From: Desulfosporosinus nitroreducens
Lineage (GTDB): Bacteria > Bacillota > Desulfitobacteriia > Desulfitobacteriales > Desulfitobacteriaceae
DNA length: 64,000 bases
Reading direction: 5' to 3'
Assembly: GCF_023897015.1 (NCBI RefSeq)
Contig: NZ_JAMHFY010000006.1
Coordinates: 62,001 to 126,000 of the forward strand
Below the pieces are notes generated by a model. It saw only the letters and a program-made list of their open reading frames with translations. It did no database searches and was not told where the DNA came from. The translations under genes and the position numbers were made by a program. This document shows positions 9,739 to 21,121 of the stretch, piece after piece (position 1 is the first letter of the stretch; every line of letters starts with the position of its first letter).

Positions 9739-11073
9739 ATGGAACTCATAAAAGTTCCACCACAGAATTTAGAGGCCGAACAAGCGGTCTTGGGCGCAAT
9801 GATGCTCGATCCGGAGGCTGGGAGTTCTGTCTTTGAAATACTTCAACCGGATGATTTTTATAGAGATAATCACCGTTTGATTTTTTCAGCAATTCAAGAT
9901 CTCTCTGAAAAGGGAGACCCGGTTGACTTAGTAAGTGTTGCAGAAGTTTTACGTCGTCAGGGGCGTCTGGAACAAGTGGGCGGAATAGCGACAATCTCTG
10001 AAATTGCCCGTTCTGTACCTTCTGCAGCAAATGTAGAATATTACGCTAAACTTGTAACGGAAAAGGCTCTGTTGCGTCAACTTATTCGAGCAACAAGCAG
10101 TATCCTGGAACGGGGATATGAGCCGGGGGAAGAGGCTCGCAGCCTTCTGGAAGAAGCAGAAAAATTAATTCTGGATCTTTCTCGCCGACGTGTTAAAGAT
10201 GGGTTTAGTATTATTCGTGACGTTCTATTAGAGACCTTTGAAAAGATAGAGTATCTCTATGCTCATAAAGGAAATCTAACGGGTGTTCCAACCTTTTTTA
10301 CGGAATTAGATCGAATGACTTCGGGTTGGCAACCTTCTGATTTGGTGATTATTGCAGCTCGGCCCTCCATGGGAAAAACGGCGCTTGTTTTAAACATGGC
10401 ACAAAATGCGGCAGTTCGGGCGAAGGTCCCGGTTGCAGTTTTTAGCTTGGAAATGTCCAAAGAACAATTAGTACAACGAATGCTTTGTGGAGAAGCGATG
10501 GTTGATCAACAGCGTGTAAGGACGGGAGACTTACTGGATGCAGACTGGCCGAAGTTGACGAGAGCAGTGGGGCCTCTTTCGGATGCCCCGATCTTTATTG
10601 ATGATACCGTAGGGATCTCCTTGGCAGAGCTTCGTTCGAAGGCTCGCAGATTGAAGACAGAACATAATTTAGGGATGATCATTATTGATTATCTGCAGCT
10701 TTTGTCTGTAGGGAAAAAGTCTGAAAGCCGCCAACAGGAAGTTGCACAAATCTCCAGATCTCTCAAAGGGCTTGCTCGTGAACTAAAAGTGCCAGTCATT
10801 GCTTTGTCACAGCTTAATCGAGGGGTTGAACAACGCCAAGATAAACGGCCTATGATGTCAGACTTGTTGGAGTCAGGAGCAATTGAAGCGGATGCAGACG
10901 TGATCTCATTCATTTATCGGGATGATTATTATCATCCGGAGTCAGAAAAAAAAGGAATAGCAGAGTTGATTATTGCAAAACACCGTAACGGTCCAGTAGG
11001 AACCGTTGAATTAGGGTTTCTTAGAGAATTCACCAAGTTTGTAAACCTGGATCGACAACATCAAAGTGCTTAA
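9739..11073 (+). CDS. dnaB: replicative DNA helicase
   Basis: A 444-residue hexameric helicase that unwinds DNA at the fork. N-terminal domain opens VPPQNLEAEQAVLGAMM; RecA-like domain has Walker A ARPSMGKTAL near residue 205, the EMSKEQLVQRML segment and the Walker B/H3 region IIIDYLQLL. DnaB signatures LSQLNRGVEQR and IAKHRNGPVGT are present. Start ATG with GGAGGAGAG. The transcript ends at the terminator at 11079. The equivalent gene is called dnaC in Bacillus subtilis. Confidence 0.97.
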   Translation: MELIKVPPQNLEAEQAVLGAMMLDPEAGSSVFEILQPDDFYRDNHRLIFSAIQDLSEKGDPVDLVSVAEVLRRQGRLEQVGGIATISEIARSVPSAANVEYYAKLVTEKALLRQLIRATSSILERGYEPGEEARSLLEEAEKLILDLSRRRVKDGFSIIRDVLLETFEKIEYLYAHKGNLTGVPTFFTELDRMTSGWQPSDLVIIAARPSMGKTALVLNMAQNAAVRAKVPVAVFSLEMSKEQLVQRMLCGEAMVDQQRVRTGDLLDADWPKLTRAVGPLSDAPIFIDDTVGISLAELRSKARRLKTEHNLGMIIIDYLQLLSVGKKSESRQQEVAQISRSLKGLARELKVPVIALSQLNRGVEQRQDKRPMMSDLLESGAIEADADVISFIYRDDYYHPESEKKGIAELIIAKHRNGPVGTVELGFLREFTKFVNLDRQHQSA

Positions 11074-11078
11074 CAATC

Positions 11079-11108
11079 CCCCTTGCCATTTGTCGGCGAG
11101 GGGTTTTT
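11079..11108 (+). terminator. terminator after dnaB
   Basis: Inverted repeat CCCCTTGCC ... GGCGAGGGG followed by TTTTT. The remaining gap to 11382 holds no gene I can support; a minus-strand frame there (11162-11383) is low-complexity. Confidence 0.75.
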
Positions 11109-11382
11109 CTGCACTAGTCAGAGCCACATGCCGCTTGCAGGTACTAGAATACATCCATTGACTAGCACATGAAGGAATTTTTATAAGTATAGATATTATA
11201 ATTGTTATGGCAAGTTCTGTTTTGGCGAAATAGAGAAACGAGAATGTCGAATGTTTTATGTATTTTTTTGATTAATGTTCGGTTATTAGATTGACAAGGG
11301 GGAGCTGGATTGTTAAGATAAAATTGTTTGCGACTGGGGTTTTTTATATTTAGAAAAGAAAACGGCTCTAGGAGGGAAAACA

Positions 11383-12798
11383 ATGAAACATAATGTAGAT
11401 GTCTTAATTATCGGAGCCGGTCCGGCCGGAATTTTTACGGCCTTAGAGTTAACAAAGCACGATAAAGATTTGAAGATTCTTATTGTTGATAATGGTCGAA
11501 GCATAGAAAAGCGAAAGTGCCCCGCTCGTACGACTGGGGTTTGTGCAGGATGTAATCCTTGTGCTATCACTAGGGGATGGTCGGGTGCCGGAGCTTTCAG
11601 TGATGGTAAACTGTCTTTGAGTCCTGCGGTAGGCGGTCGTTTGGTTGAGTATATGAAAGAGGAACAGGCTCAAGAGTTGATTGATTATGCTGATTCAATT
11701 TACCGTCAGTTTGGTGCTCAGGAAACAGTATATGGCTTAGATAACCGCCGGGTGGAAGAAATTCAGTATGAAGCATCTCGTCACAATATTGCGCTAATTC
11801 ATTGTCCAGTACGGCATTTGGGTACGGAGCTGGCCTATGATGTCTTAAAGGGGATGTATGAACATCTCATGCAAAAAACAAACACGATTTTCTGGGAACT
11901 TGCCGAAGTTAAGAATATTTTGGCCGACTCAGAAGGAGCAATAGGGGCTGCTATCCAACGTCGAGATGAACAAGAGCTGGATGAAGTGTTTGCTCGTTAT
12001 GTGGTTGCTGCCCCCGGTCGAGGGGGAGCAAATTGGCTCGCGGATCAGACTGTTCGCTTAGGCGTTGTAACAGAAAACAATGAAGTCGATATTGGAGTAA
12101 GGGTCGAAGTGCCAAACTCAATTCTTGACAATTTAACGCGTGAACTTTACGAACCTAAACTGGTATATTATTCAGATACTTATGACCTCAAAACACGGAG
12201 TTTCTGCGTCAATCCGGGCGGAGTGGTATCAGAGGAACACTACGACGGAGATATTGCTGTAGTAAATGGGCATAGTTATGCGGATCCTGAGAAGAAGACC
12301 AAGAACACGAATTTTGCTTTATTGGTTTCTACTCGCTTTACAGAACCCTTCAATCAACCCATTGAATATGGACGATATATTGCCCGGCTGGCGAACATGC
12401 TAACAGGTGGAGGAGTAATGGTACAGCGCCTGGGAGATCTTCTGCAGGGCAGGCGGACGACGGAAAGTCGTTTGCGAAAATCTACGACTATTCCTACGCT
12501 TCTCTCTGCTGTTCCGGGAGACCTTAGTTATGTGCTCCCGGAGCGGTACTTGACTTCCCTTATTGAGACTCTCAAGGCGTTCGATAAGATCGCACCCGGT
12601 ATGTATTCTAAGAATACGTTATTATACGGAGTGGAGGTTAAATTTTATTCTTCTAAAGTAAAGGTAAAATCAAACTTTGAAACAGCAATACCTAGGTTAT
12701 ATGCAATTGGGGATGGAGCGGGAATCACACGCGGGTTAATGCAAGCTTCGGCGACAGGGATTGTTGTTGCCCGAGATATTGTGGCCAAGGTAAAATAA
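11383..12798 (+). CDS. FAD-dependent dehydrogenase-like protein (COG2509 type)
   Basis: A 471-residue flavoprotein. The N-terminal dinucleotide-binding motif is DVLIIGAGPAGIFTALEL (residues 5-22). The cysteine-rich CPARTTGVCAGCNPCAI and GWSGAGAFSDGKLSL segments are characteristic of this uncharacterised family, and a second FAD contact, YAIGDGAGITRG, lies near the C-terminus. Substrate and partner are unknown. ATG start behind TAGGAGGG. The next gene is purB, but no metabolic link is evident. Confidence 0.88.
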   Translation: MKHNVDVLIIGAGPAGIFTALELTKHDKDLKILIVDNGRSIEKRKCPARTTGVCAGCNPCAITRGWSGAGAFSDGKLSLSPAVGGRLVEYMKEEQAQELIDYADSIYRQFGAQETVYGLDNRRVEEIQYEASRHNIALIHCPVRHLGTELAYDVLKGMYEHLMQKTNTIFWELAEVKNILADSEGAIGAAIQRRDEQELDEVFARYVVAAPGRGGANWLADQTVRLGVVTENNEVDIGVRVEVPNSILDNLTRELYEPKLVYYSDTYDLKTRSFCVNPGGVVSEEHYDGDIAVVNGHSYADPEKKTKNTNFALLVSTRFTEPFNQPIEYGRYIARLANMLTGGGVMVQRLGDLLQGRRTTESRLRKSTTIPTLLSAVPGDLSYVLPERYLTSLIETLKAFDKIAPGMYSKNTLLYGVEVKFYSSKVKVKSNFETAIPRLYAIGDGAGITRGLMQASATGIVVARDIVAKVK

Positions 12799-12872
12799 AT
12801 TAATATTTACACTCCCTTGTGGAAGATAATCAAAATTATCATTTAAGAGGAAAGAATGACTGGGGGCGAAGT

Positions 12873-14174
12873 TTGTTGCTCGATCGATATACTCATCCTG
12901 AAATGGGAAAGTTATGGCAGGACGGATATGAATATGATCGCTGGCTAGAAGTTGAACTGGCTGTTGCTGAAGTTATGGCAAAACGTGGGGAAATCCCTCA
13001 AAAGGCCATGGAAGATATTAGAGCTAAGGCAAAAGTGAATTCCGAACGGATTTTAGAAATTGAGGCCGTAGTGCGTCATGACCTAATTGCTTTTCTGCAA
13101 GCAGTTGTAGAGGAGGTTGGAGAATCCGGAAAATACTTACACCTGGGATTGACTTCTTCAGATGTTAAAGACACTGCGTTAAGCCTGGTGTTAAAAGATT
13201 CAGGTCTTCTGCTGAAAAAAGACTTAATAGAGTTCCGAGAGGCATTGGTTAAACGAGCCTTGGAGAGCAAATATACAGTGATGGTCGGTCGGACTCATGG
13301 TATACATGCTGAGCCACTAACGTTTGGCTTAAAGCTGGCACTATGGATTGCCGAGATTGATCGTCAAATCGAACGTCTTGATCAGGCTATAGTTTCTGTA
13401 AGTGCTGGGAAGATCTCAGGAGCAGTGGGAACGTATGCCAACGTCTCACCAGAAGTAGAAGAGGCTGTTTGTCAACATCTGGGTCTGGAGACTGCTTTGG
13501 TGAGCAATCAAATTTTGCAAAGGGATAGACACGCTCATTTTGTGACAACCTTAGCTTTAATTGGGGGCTCTATCGAAAAAATCTCAACAGAAATTCGCAA
13601 TTTACAACGCACAGATATCCTTGAAGTAGAGGAACCTTTTGCAGACGGACAAAAGGGCTCCTCTGCAATGCCGCATAAGCGGAATCCGATCATTTGTGAG
13701 CAAGTATCAGGAATGTCGAGGCTTCTTCGAGGCAATGCGGTGGCCGCTATGGAGAATATTGCGCTCTGGCATGAACGGGATATGACTCATTCTTCTGTTG
13801 AACGGATCATACTTCCGGACAGTTGCATTCTGTTAGATCATATGCTTCGACAGATGACAAAAGTTATTTCCGGGCTTAAGATTCGTGAAGATCACATGAA
13901 GCGAAATCTCCAGAAAACCTTTGGACTGACATCCTCCCAGCGCGTTCTCTTGGCCTTAGTCGAACATGGTTGTATGAGAGAAGAGGCTTATGCCTGGGTT
14001 CAACAGAACGCATTTGAAGCCTGGGATCAAGGGTTGGACTTCATAGAAGTTGTTTCCAAGGACGCTCGTGTTCTAAACTATTTGACCATAGTAGAAATTC
14101 AGGGCTTGTTTGATTTAAGATATCATCTACAGCACGTGGATAATATCTTTAAACGACTGAAATTAGAAAATTAG
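12873..14174 (+). CDS. purB: adenylosuccinate lyase
   Basis: Cleaves SAICAR and adenylosuccinate in purine synthesis. Signature GSSAMPHKRNP near residue 263, catalytic His region GRTHGIHAEPLTFGLK, and TSSDVKDTALSL. The frame extends to a GTG at 12819, but the extra N-terminus is not family-like. TTG 12873 or 12876 gives the normal beginning LLDRYTHPEMG and about 433 residues, with GGGGG 6-9 bases upstream. It directly precedes purA, so both enzymes of the IMP-to-AMP branch are together. Confidence 0.95.
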   Translation: MLLDRYTHPEMGKLWQDGYEYDRWLEVELAVAEVMAKRGEIPQKAMEDIRAKAKVNSERILEIEAVVRHDLIAFLQAVVEEVGESGKYLHLGLTSSDVKDTALSLVLKDSGLLLKKDLIEFREALVKRALESKYTVMVGRTHGIHAEPLTFGLKLALWIAEIDRQIERLDQAIVSVSAGKISGAVGTYANVSPEVEEAVCQHLGLETALVSNQILQRDRHAHFVTTLALIGGSIEKISTEIRNLQRTDILEVEEPFADGQKGSSAMPHKRNPIICEQVSGMSRLLRGNAVAAMENIALWHERDMTHSSVERIILPDSCILLDHMLRQMTKVISGLKIREDHMKRNLQKTFGLTSSQRVLLALVEHGCMREEAYAWVQQNAFEAWDQGLDFIEVVSKDARVLNYLTIVEIQGLFDLRYHLQHVDNIFKRLKLEN

Positions 14175-15488
<1,314 letters not shown>

Positions 15489-15496
15489 GAAAAACA

Positions 15497-15525
15497 TTGA
15501 CACTTCTAATACTTTCGTGTAAAAT
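15497..15525 (+). promoter_or_regulatory. promoter of tRNA-Lys
   Basis: TTGACA, 17-base spacer, TAAAAT, 22 bases before the mature tRNA-Lys 5' end. Confidence 0.82.
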
Positions 15526-15547
15526 TCTAATTCGTGGTACAAATATT

Positions 15548-15624
15548 GGGCCATTAGCTCAGTCGGCTAGAGCACCTGACTTTTAATCAGGGTGTCCCGC
15601 GTTCGAGTCGCGGATGGCCCACCA
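15548..15624 (+). tRNA. tRNA-Lys(TTT)
   Basis: Complete cloverleaf: acceptor GGGCCAT/ATGGCCC, anticodon loop CTTTTAA with TTT at 15582-15584, T arm CCGCG/CGCGG with TTCGAGT. CCA is encoded in the DNA. Confidence 0.97.
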
Positions 15625-15639
15625 TAACAGAATTGAACG

Positions 15640-15732
15640 TTTTAGCCATGTTGGCATCGCAAATGATTTACGGCAGTGAGAAATTCTAATCTCACTCTAT
15701 AAAGTCGGAAGCTTTGTCCAGCATGGCTAAAA
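15640..15732 (+). repeat. inverted-repeat structure at the junction of the broken receptor gene
   Basis: Arms TTTTAGCCATGTTGG (15640-15654) and CCAGCATGGCTAAAA (15718-15732) pair with one G-T-type mismatch. An inner hairpin (AGTGAG / CTCACT, 15675-15696) sits between them. It lies between tRNA-Lys and the point where homology to the receptor gene begins (about 15777); it could be a small non-autonomous element or a processing/terminator structure. Confidence 0.5.
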
Positions 15733-15776
15733 TTGCATTAAGGGCTCAACGAACAATATTTCTTAGGGCAGACTCC

Positions 15777-17261
15777 TTGGATTGATACCACTGAGGGAAT
15801 AAATGTTGTTCTTCTTGGGCGCGATACTGAGGGGAAATCGCGCTATGATGCCAAAGACAGCGAGGGTAAACCTTTTATTCAAGAGATCATTACTAATGGA
15901 GCTCAAGTCGGAGGCGACTTTACGGATTATACATTCCCTAAGCCAAATGAAACCGAACCGTTACCGAACCGTTACCGAAGAGGTGTTATTCTTTGCTATT
16001 TGAACCCTATAATTGGGTGATCGGGACTGGGAACTGGGTGGATGATATCGATAAACTTGTTCAAGCAAAGCAACTTGAATATCATCAAAAGGGTAGAGTA
16101 ATTATGATTTATACCCTAGTATCCATCTTATCAGCCTTAGGAATTGCACTCGTATTAGGGACGATCATGAGTAAAAAAATATCTGATCAGATTGTTGCGA
16201 TAGCGAATAACGCAGATGAAATTGCAAAGGGTAATCTGAAAGTAAAAAGTCTCAATATTAGTTCTAAAGATGAATTAGGACAACTAGGCAGAGCTTTTAA
16301 AACTATGACCGAAAATTTAATTAATCTTGTTGAACAAGTGTTATCGTCCTCAAGGCAAGTTGCTGCCTCATCCCAACAATTGAGTATAGGAGCAGAACAA
16401 TCTGCACAAGCCTCTCAGCAAGTTGCATTATCAATATCGGAAGTTTCCTTGGGGGCTGAAAAACAGCTGAGTGCAGTTAATGAGACATCCGCAAGCGTGG
16501 AGGAGATGTCAGCAGGAATCCAGCATATGTTAGAGAATGCCAAAGTAGTCGTTAAGTCCTCGGAAAAAACTGCCCATTCTGCTTCTGCGGGAAGTCAAGC
16601 CATTGACAAGACGATTCAGCAAATGGTTAATATTGAAAGAACAGTAATAGGGTCAGCAGATATGGTTACGAATTTAGGAGAGCGGTCTAAAGAAATTGGA
16701 CAAATTGTAGATACCATTTCTGGTATAGCAGCACAGACAAACCTTCTCGCCCTAAATGCAGCGATTGAAGCTGCGAGAGCAGGTGAACAAGGGAGAGGGT
16801 TTGCTGTAGTTGCGGATGAGGTCCGAAAATTAGCAGAACAATCGCAAGAGGCGTCCAAACAAATTGCCACGCTGATCAGTGGAATTCAACAAGACACGCA
16901 AAAGGCAGTTTTATCGATCAATGAAGGAACTCATCAAGTCAAACTTGGAACAGAGGTTGCTGAAACTGCTGGCCAAGCATTTAACGAAATAACGTCACTA
17001 ATTAACCAGGTTTCGTCTCAGATTGAGGAGATCTCAGAAGAGATTAGACAGATGGCTGCAGGCAGCGAAAGAATAGTCTCATCCATATCGGATATTAATG
17101 AGACTAGTAAAGAAATCACTGGACAGACACAAACTGTGTCTGCAGCAACGGAAGAACAATCAGCCTCAGTTGAGGAAATAGCCTCCTCAAGTCAGGTATT
17201 AGCTAATATGGCGGAAGAATTACAGGAAACTTTAAAGAAGTTTAGTATTAAAAACTATTAA
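15777..17261 (+). pseudogene. 5'-truncated, frameshifted methyl-accepting chemotaxis protein
   Basis: Closely similar to the intact receptor at 17794-19563 but lacking its first ~100 codons (membrane anchor and start of the Cache domain). An 11-bp tandem duplication (15953-15963, 15964-15974) shifts the frame in the Cache domain; removing one copy restores [16 protein letters not shown] in line with the paralogue. Downstream, HAMP and the signalling tip ([21 protein letters not shown]) are intact, and a TTG at 15993 could start a receptor fragment of 422 residues. Probably nonfunctional as a sensor. Confidence 0.85.
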
Positions 17262-17489
17262 ATCTAGTTAAAGCCAAAAGATAGGGACTAAACAATCACG
17301 TAGGAATGAATAAGTGATGCGTATTAATTTGTAATTATAAGAAGACGTGATTAAACAGAAAGTGTTTAGTGACTGTCTTCTTAAGTTTTCCTTAAAACCA
17401 ACATCGAATAAACTGAAGTGAAAACAATATATAATTATTGTTCGTGCAAAATGCCTTCTTTTGGGCTCATATCATAAAAAAAGCAGAAT

Positions 17490-17518
17490 TTGATGAAATT
17501 TGGGAAAATATATAGAAT
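17490..17518 (+). promoter_or_regulatory. candidate promoter for the riboswitch-controlled receptor
   Basis: TTGATG, 17-base spacer, TAGAAT, about 80 bases upstream of the riboswitch core. Moderate consensus match. The rest of 17262-17489 shows nothing I can assign. Confidence 0.4.
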
Positions 17519-17597
17519 TATTGTTTTCCTTGTGCTATAGTCAGATAAAAGGAACAATAAAATATCGAAAAGGATCTTTCCGATATTACATAAGGCT

Positions 17598-17684
17598 ATT
17601 GACAAAGGCAAACTTAGCGAAAGCTGAGGACGCAAAGCTACGGGTCTTCCACGTAAGGGTGATGATAGCCGAGCTGCCAATCAG
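17598..17684 (+). promoter_or_regulatory. cyclic di-GMP-I (GEMM) riboswitch
   Basis: The conserved core is readable by eye: AAAGGCAAACTT, a GCGAAAGC tetraloop hairpin, then GAGGACGCAAAGCTACGGG and a second helix ending GATAGCCGAGCTGCC. GGCAAAC, GAAA loop and GGACGCAAAGC are hallmarks of class I c-di-GMP aptamers. It lies in the leader of the chemotaxis receptor at 17794, so receptor synthesis is probably tied to the motile/sessile second messenger. Confidence 0.9.
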
Positions 17685-17691
17685 GGACTCT

Positions 17692-17719
17692 GTCGTGCCT
17701 TAAGGGGGGCGATTTTTTT
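17692..17719 (+). terminator. expression-platform terminator of the c-di-GMP riboswitch
   Basis: Imperfect stem TCGTGCC TTAA GGGGGGCGA followed by seven T, immediately after the aptamer and 75 bases before the receptor start. Confidence 0.65.
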
Positions 17720-17793
17720 GTAGTCAAAACAATTATGAGGCCTTTTTATTTAGGTTATTTTAAATTAAATTAATAAAGGGGGACGGGAGAGAA

Positions 17794-19563
17794 ATGACGA
17801 AAATAAAGTACCGCATTATTCTTTTGTTAGTGATAACAGCACTTATTATGGGTTCAATTCTCGGAGGGTACAGTATTTATAGTTTAGTAGCAGCAGAACA
17901 AACTAACCTAAAACAATATCGAGATACACTGTACGAACAGTTTGATCGAAATATTAAGCTTCAAGTTCAGACTGCTCACAGTTTAGTTCAAGATATTTAT
18001 GCCAGTCAGCAAAGAGGAGAATTAACTCCTGAAGAGGCAAAGAAGAAAGCAGCCGATTTAGTGAGAAATTTACGGTTCGATAATGGCAACTACTTTTGGA
18101 TTGATACCACAGAGGGGGTAAATGTTGTTCTCCTCGGGAGAGATACTGCCGAGGGTAAATCGCGTTATGATTCCAAAGACGGTGATGGCAAACTATTCGT
18201 ACAGGACTTTATCAAGAATGGTACACAGGTCGATGGAGGCTATTCGGATTATAAATTTGCAAAACCAAATGAAACTGAAGCGTTACCAAAGAGAAGTTAT
18301 ACTTTGTTATTTCAACCCTATAATTGGGTGATCGGAACTGGGAACTGGGTTGATGATATTGATAAACTTGTTGCGGCGAAGGAACTTGATTATCAGCAAA
18401 AGGGCAGAGTAAGTATAATCTATACTTTAATATCAATCTTATTGGCCTTAGGAATAGCAATCGTCTTAGGGACGATTATGAGTAAAAAGCTTTCCAATCA
18501 GATCGTTGCGATGGCAACTAGTGCAGAGGAGATTGCCAAAGGGAATCTTAAAGTAGAGGGTCTCAATATTAGTTCTAAAGACGAATTAGGTCAACTAGGA
18601 AGAGCTTTTAAAACTATGACTGAAAACCTAATTCAGCTTGTTGAACAAGTGTCATCGTCCTCAAGGCAAGTTGCTGCCTCATCCCAACAATTGAGTATAG
18701 GAGCAGAACAATCTGCACAAGCCTCTCAGCAAGTTGCATTATCAATATCGGAAGTTTCCTTGGGGGCTGAAAAACAGCTGAGTGCAGTTAATGAGACATC
18801 CGCAAGCGTCGAGGAGATGTCAGCAGGAATCCAGCATATGTTAGAGAATGCCAAAGTAGTCGTTAAGTCCTCGGAAAAAACTGCTCTTTCTGCTTCTGAG
18901 GGAACTCAAGCCATTGACAAGACGATTCAGCAAATGGTCAATATTGAAAGAACAGTAACAGGGTCAGCAGATATGGTTACCAATTTAGGAGAGCGTTCTA
19001 AAGAAATCGGACAAATTGTGGATACCATTTCCGGTATAGCAGCTCAGACAAACCTTCTCGCATTAAATGCAGCAATTGAAGCTGCGAGAGCAGGTGAACA
19101 AGGAAGAGGATTCGCTGTAGTAGCTGATGAGGTCCGGAAATTAGCAGAACAATCGCAAGAAGCGTCTAAACAGATTGCCACGCTGATCAGTGGTATTCAA
19201 CAAGATACGCAAAAGGCGGTTTTATCGATCAATGAGGGCACACAACAAGTTAAATTGGGAACACAAGTAGCTGAGACCGCAGGCCAAGCATTTAATGAAA
19301 TAACGTCATTAATTAATCAGGTTTCGGCCCAGATTGGAGAGATCTCGGAAGAGATCCAACAAATGGCTATGGGTAGTGAAAGAATAGTCGCATCGGTTTC
19401 AGATATATATGAGACGAGTAGAGATATTACTGGCCAGACACAAACTGTGTCTGCTGCGACGGAGGAACAGTCGGCCTCGGTAGAAGAAATTGCCTCTTCG
19501 AGTCACGTGTTAGCTAATATGGCGGAGGAACTGCAACAAACCTTGAAGAAATTTAATTATTAA
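17794..19563 (+). CDS. methyl-accepting chemotaxis protein with single Cache domain
   Basis: A 589-residue inner-membrane receptor. N-terminal TM segment (residues 7-28), extracellular single-Cache (sCache_2) sensor about 35-190 with the family pattern [11 protein letters not shown] and [15 protein letters not shown], second TM about 205-228, HAMP about 229-280, then a long coiled signalling domain with the conserved tip near residue 413. Ligand unknown; sCache_2 domains often bind small carboxylates. ATG with GGGGGACGGGAG. Controlled by the upstream c-di-GMP riboswitch. A broken paralogue lies directly upstream. Confidence 0.94.
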   Translation: MTKIKYRIILLLVITALIMGSILGGYSIYSLVAAEQTNLKQYRDTLYEQFDRNIKLQVQTAHSLVQDIYASQQRGELTPEEAKKKAADLVRNLRFDNGNYFWIDTTEGVNVVLLGRDTAEGKSRYDSKDGDGKLFVQDFIKNGTQVDGGYSDYKFAKPNETEALPKRSYTLLFQPYNWVIGTGNWVDDIDKLVAAKELDYQQKGRVSIIYTLISILLALGIAIVLGTIMSKKLSNQIVAMATSAEEIAKGNLKVEGLNISSKDELGQLGRAFKTMTENLIQLVEQVSSSSRQVAASSQQLSIGAEQSAQASQQVALSISEVSLGAEKQLSAVNETSASVEEMSAGIQHMLENAKVVVKSSEKTALSASEGTQAIDKTIQQMVNIERTVTGSADMVTNLGERSKEIGQIVDTISGIAAQTNLLALNAAIEAARAGEQGRGFAVVADEVRKLAEQSQEASKQIATLISGIQQDTQKAVLSINEGTQQVKLGTQVAETAGQAFNEITSLINQVSAQIGEISEEIQQMAMGSERIVASVSDIYETSRDITGQTQTVSAATEEQSASVEEIASSSHVLANMAEELQQTLKKFNY

Positions 19564-19587
19564 GCAACTTATGTTCAAGACCTAAAG

Positions 19588-19622
19588 AGATAGGAACGAT
19601 ATGTGGTATCGTTCCTATTCTA
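19588..19622 (+). terminator. hairpin after the chemotaxis receptor
   Basis: Stem GATAGGAACGAT / ATCGTTCCTATT, but only a weak T tract follows. The rest of the gap to 19762 shows no gene. Confidence 0.55.
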
Positions 19623-19762
19623 GTAATGTCGTTCCTGAGTAGTTTCTTGACATTTAAGAGTGTATTTAGACGAAAAAAATAGATGACCTAGTGAATTCTG
19701 TTTTTCAAAAAAGGTAGAAATTTAAAATTTACTATAAAGCTCGATAGAATTATAGAAAAGTC

Positions 19763-19791
19763 TTGACAGAGATAGCAACATAGTGTAATAT
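19763..19791 (+). promoter_or_regulatory. promoter of tRNA-Glu/tRNA-Phe
   Basis: TTGACA, 17-base spacer, TAATAT, 88 bases upstream of tRNA-Glu. Confidence 0.72.
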
Positions 19792-19878
19792 TCATATTTG
19801 TGAGTGTCCTTTAAATATTTCTTTACTTTAAGTCGGTTTTAAAAGTATTTTAGAGTATTGAGATTCTGACATTTATAA

Positions 19879-19954
19879 GGCCCGTTGGTCAAGCGGTCTA
19901 AGACACCGCCCTTTCACGGCGGTTACACGGGTTCGAATCCCGTACGGGTCACCA
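19879..19954 (+). tRNA. tRNA-Glu(TTC)
   Basis: Cloverleaf with acceptor GGCCCGT/ACGGGTC, anticodon stem CCGCC/GGCGG and loop CTTTCAC (TTC at 19913-19915). CCA encoded. Confidence 0.96.
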
Positions 19955-19965
19955 AAAACTTTAAT

Positions 19966-20041
<76 letters not shown>

Positions 20042-20097
20042 TAATGTCTAGCTAAGGAAATTAAGTCAAGTTGTTTATACTATAAAAAATAGCTCTC

Positions 20098-20139
20098 AAG
20101 GTTCTGTAATTTCCGCTGGGAAATAACAGAACCTTTTTT
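20098..20139 (+). terminator. terminator after the tRNA pair
   Basis: Long stem AAGGTTCTGT ... ACAGAACCTT with an inner ATTTCC/GGAAAT stem, then TTTTTT. The remaining gap to 20348 shows no gene. Confidence 0.88.
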
Positions 20140-20348
20140 GTCGTAATTTGAAGTTTTAAGGTGTTTACCATTGGTTTGTAGCATTTACCTTATCAGAGTG
20201 CCCCCCGCTTCTTAAGTTTATAGCAATCTTGAATTAAGTTTGCTTTATGAGAAATACTAGAATGATCGTCTTTAAGTGCGGGAAAGCCGACAAAGTTTTA
20301 TTGAATATTTAATTTAAGATTTTCCGTAATCAGACTTATAGAATAAGG

Positions 20349-21035
20349 TTGGTGAAATCTGTGCCATTACCTGAGAATAATTTACTGTTTGGGTTCGCGC
20401 CAAGATTGACGGTAGAACAACGGGAATATGTTGATGCGATATTCGATTATCAATTAGTGATGGTCAATGCTAAAGCAGGAACTGGAAAGACAACTCTTGC
20501 GGTTGCTTGTGCTAAACTCTTTAAGCAACCACTAACATATATTTTTAATCCAGTTCAAGAATCTGCGATGGGTTTCAGACCGGGAACCCAATCTGAGAAG
20601 GAAAGCATCTACCATCAACCATTGATGGATGCTCTCTTAGAGATCAATGAGAATCCTGCTCAGTGTGTATATAATGAAGAGGCACTGGTCAATGAAGCTA
20701 TTCGCAGGAAGGTAAGTATGAAACGGGTAATGGATAGCATTTGGTGTTATCCTAAAACTCCCTTATTTCTTAGAGGCACTAATCTTAAGGAAATGACTAT
20801 AATTATCGATGAGTGCCAGAATTTTACGGTTCAAGAATTAAGAAAAATATTCACTAGAGTGCATGATTCATGCAAAGTTATATGTATTGGCCATTCAGGT
20901 CAAATTGACATTCCTGTTGCTAAAAGTGGTTTTGTCCCATATATGGAACACTTTAAGAGTCAACCTTATTGCAAGATTCTAACACTGACGAAAAACTTTC
21001 GTGGAGATCTTGCAAATTGGGCAGACTCAATTTAG
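20349..21035 (+). CDS. PhoH-like P-loop ATPase
   Basis: A 228-residue PhoH-domain protein: Walker A NAKAGTGKTTLA near residues 35-46, Walker B TIIIDECQNFTVQEL, and the LTKNFRGDLANWAD C-terminal pattern. PhoH proteins are RNA-linked ATPases; short single-domain forms are frequent in phages and hosts, and no partner gene is visible. Possible starts are TTG 20349, GTG 20352 and GTG 20361; none has a strong ribosome site. It sits just outside the tRNA-Gly island. Confidence 0.82.
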   Translation: MVKSVPLPENNLLFGFAPRLTVEQREYVDAIFDYQLVMVNAKAGTGKTTLAVACAKLFKQPLTYIFNPVQESAMGFRPGTQSEKESIYHQPLMDALLEINENPAQCVYNEEALVNEAIRRKVSMKRVMDSIWCYPKTPLFLRGTNLKEMTIIIDECQNFTVQELRKIFTRVHDSCKVICIGHSGQIDIPVAKSGFVPYMEHFKSQPYCKILTLTKNFRGDLANWADSI

Positions 21036-21121
21036 AGTAACTGAAAGTGAACTAGAGACGAAATACAATAACAGGAATAGCGCTTATTGTTTTAAGTGCT
21101 AACTTCATAAAATAGTATGAG

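Noticed and set aside
11162-11383. Minus-strand frame upstream of the FAD-dependent protein
   Set aside because: Low-complexity, Asn/Lys/Phe-rich, overlaps the promoter and ribosome site of the plus-strand gene, and has no ribosome site of its own.
17500-17703. Plus-strand frame before the chemoreceptor
   Set aside because: It coincides with the c-di-GMP riboswitch and its terminator; the RNA signal explains the sequence.
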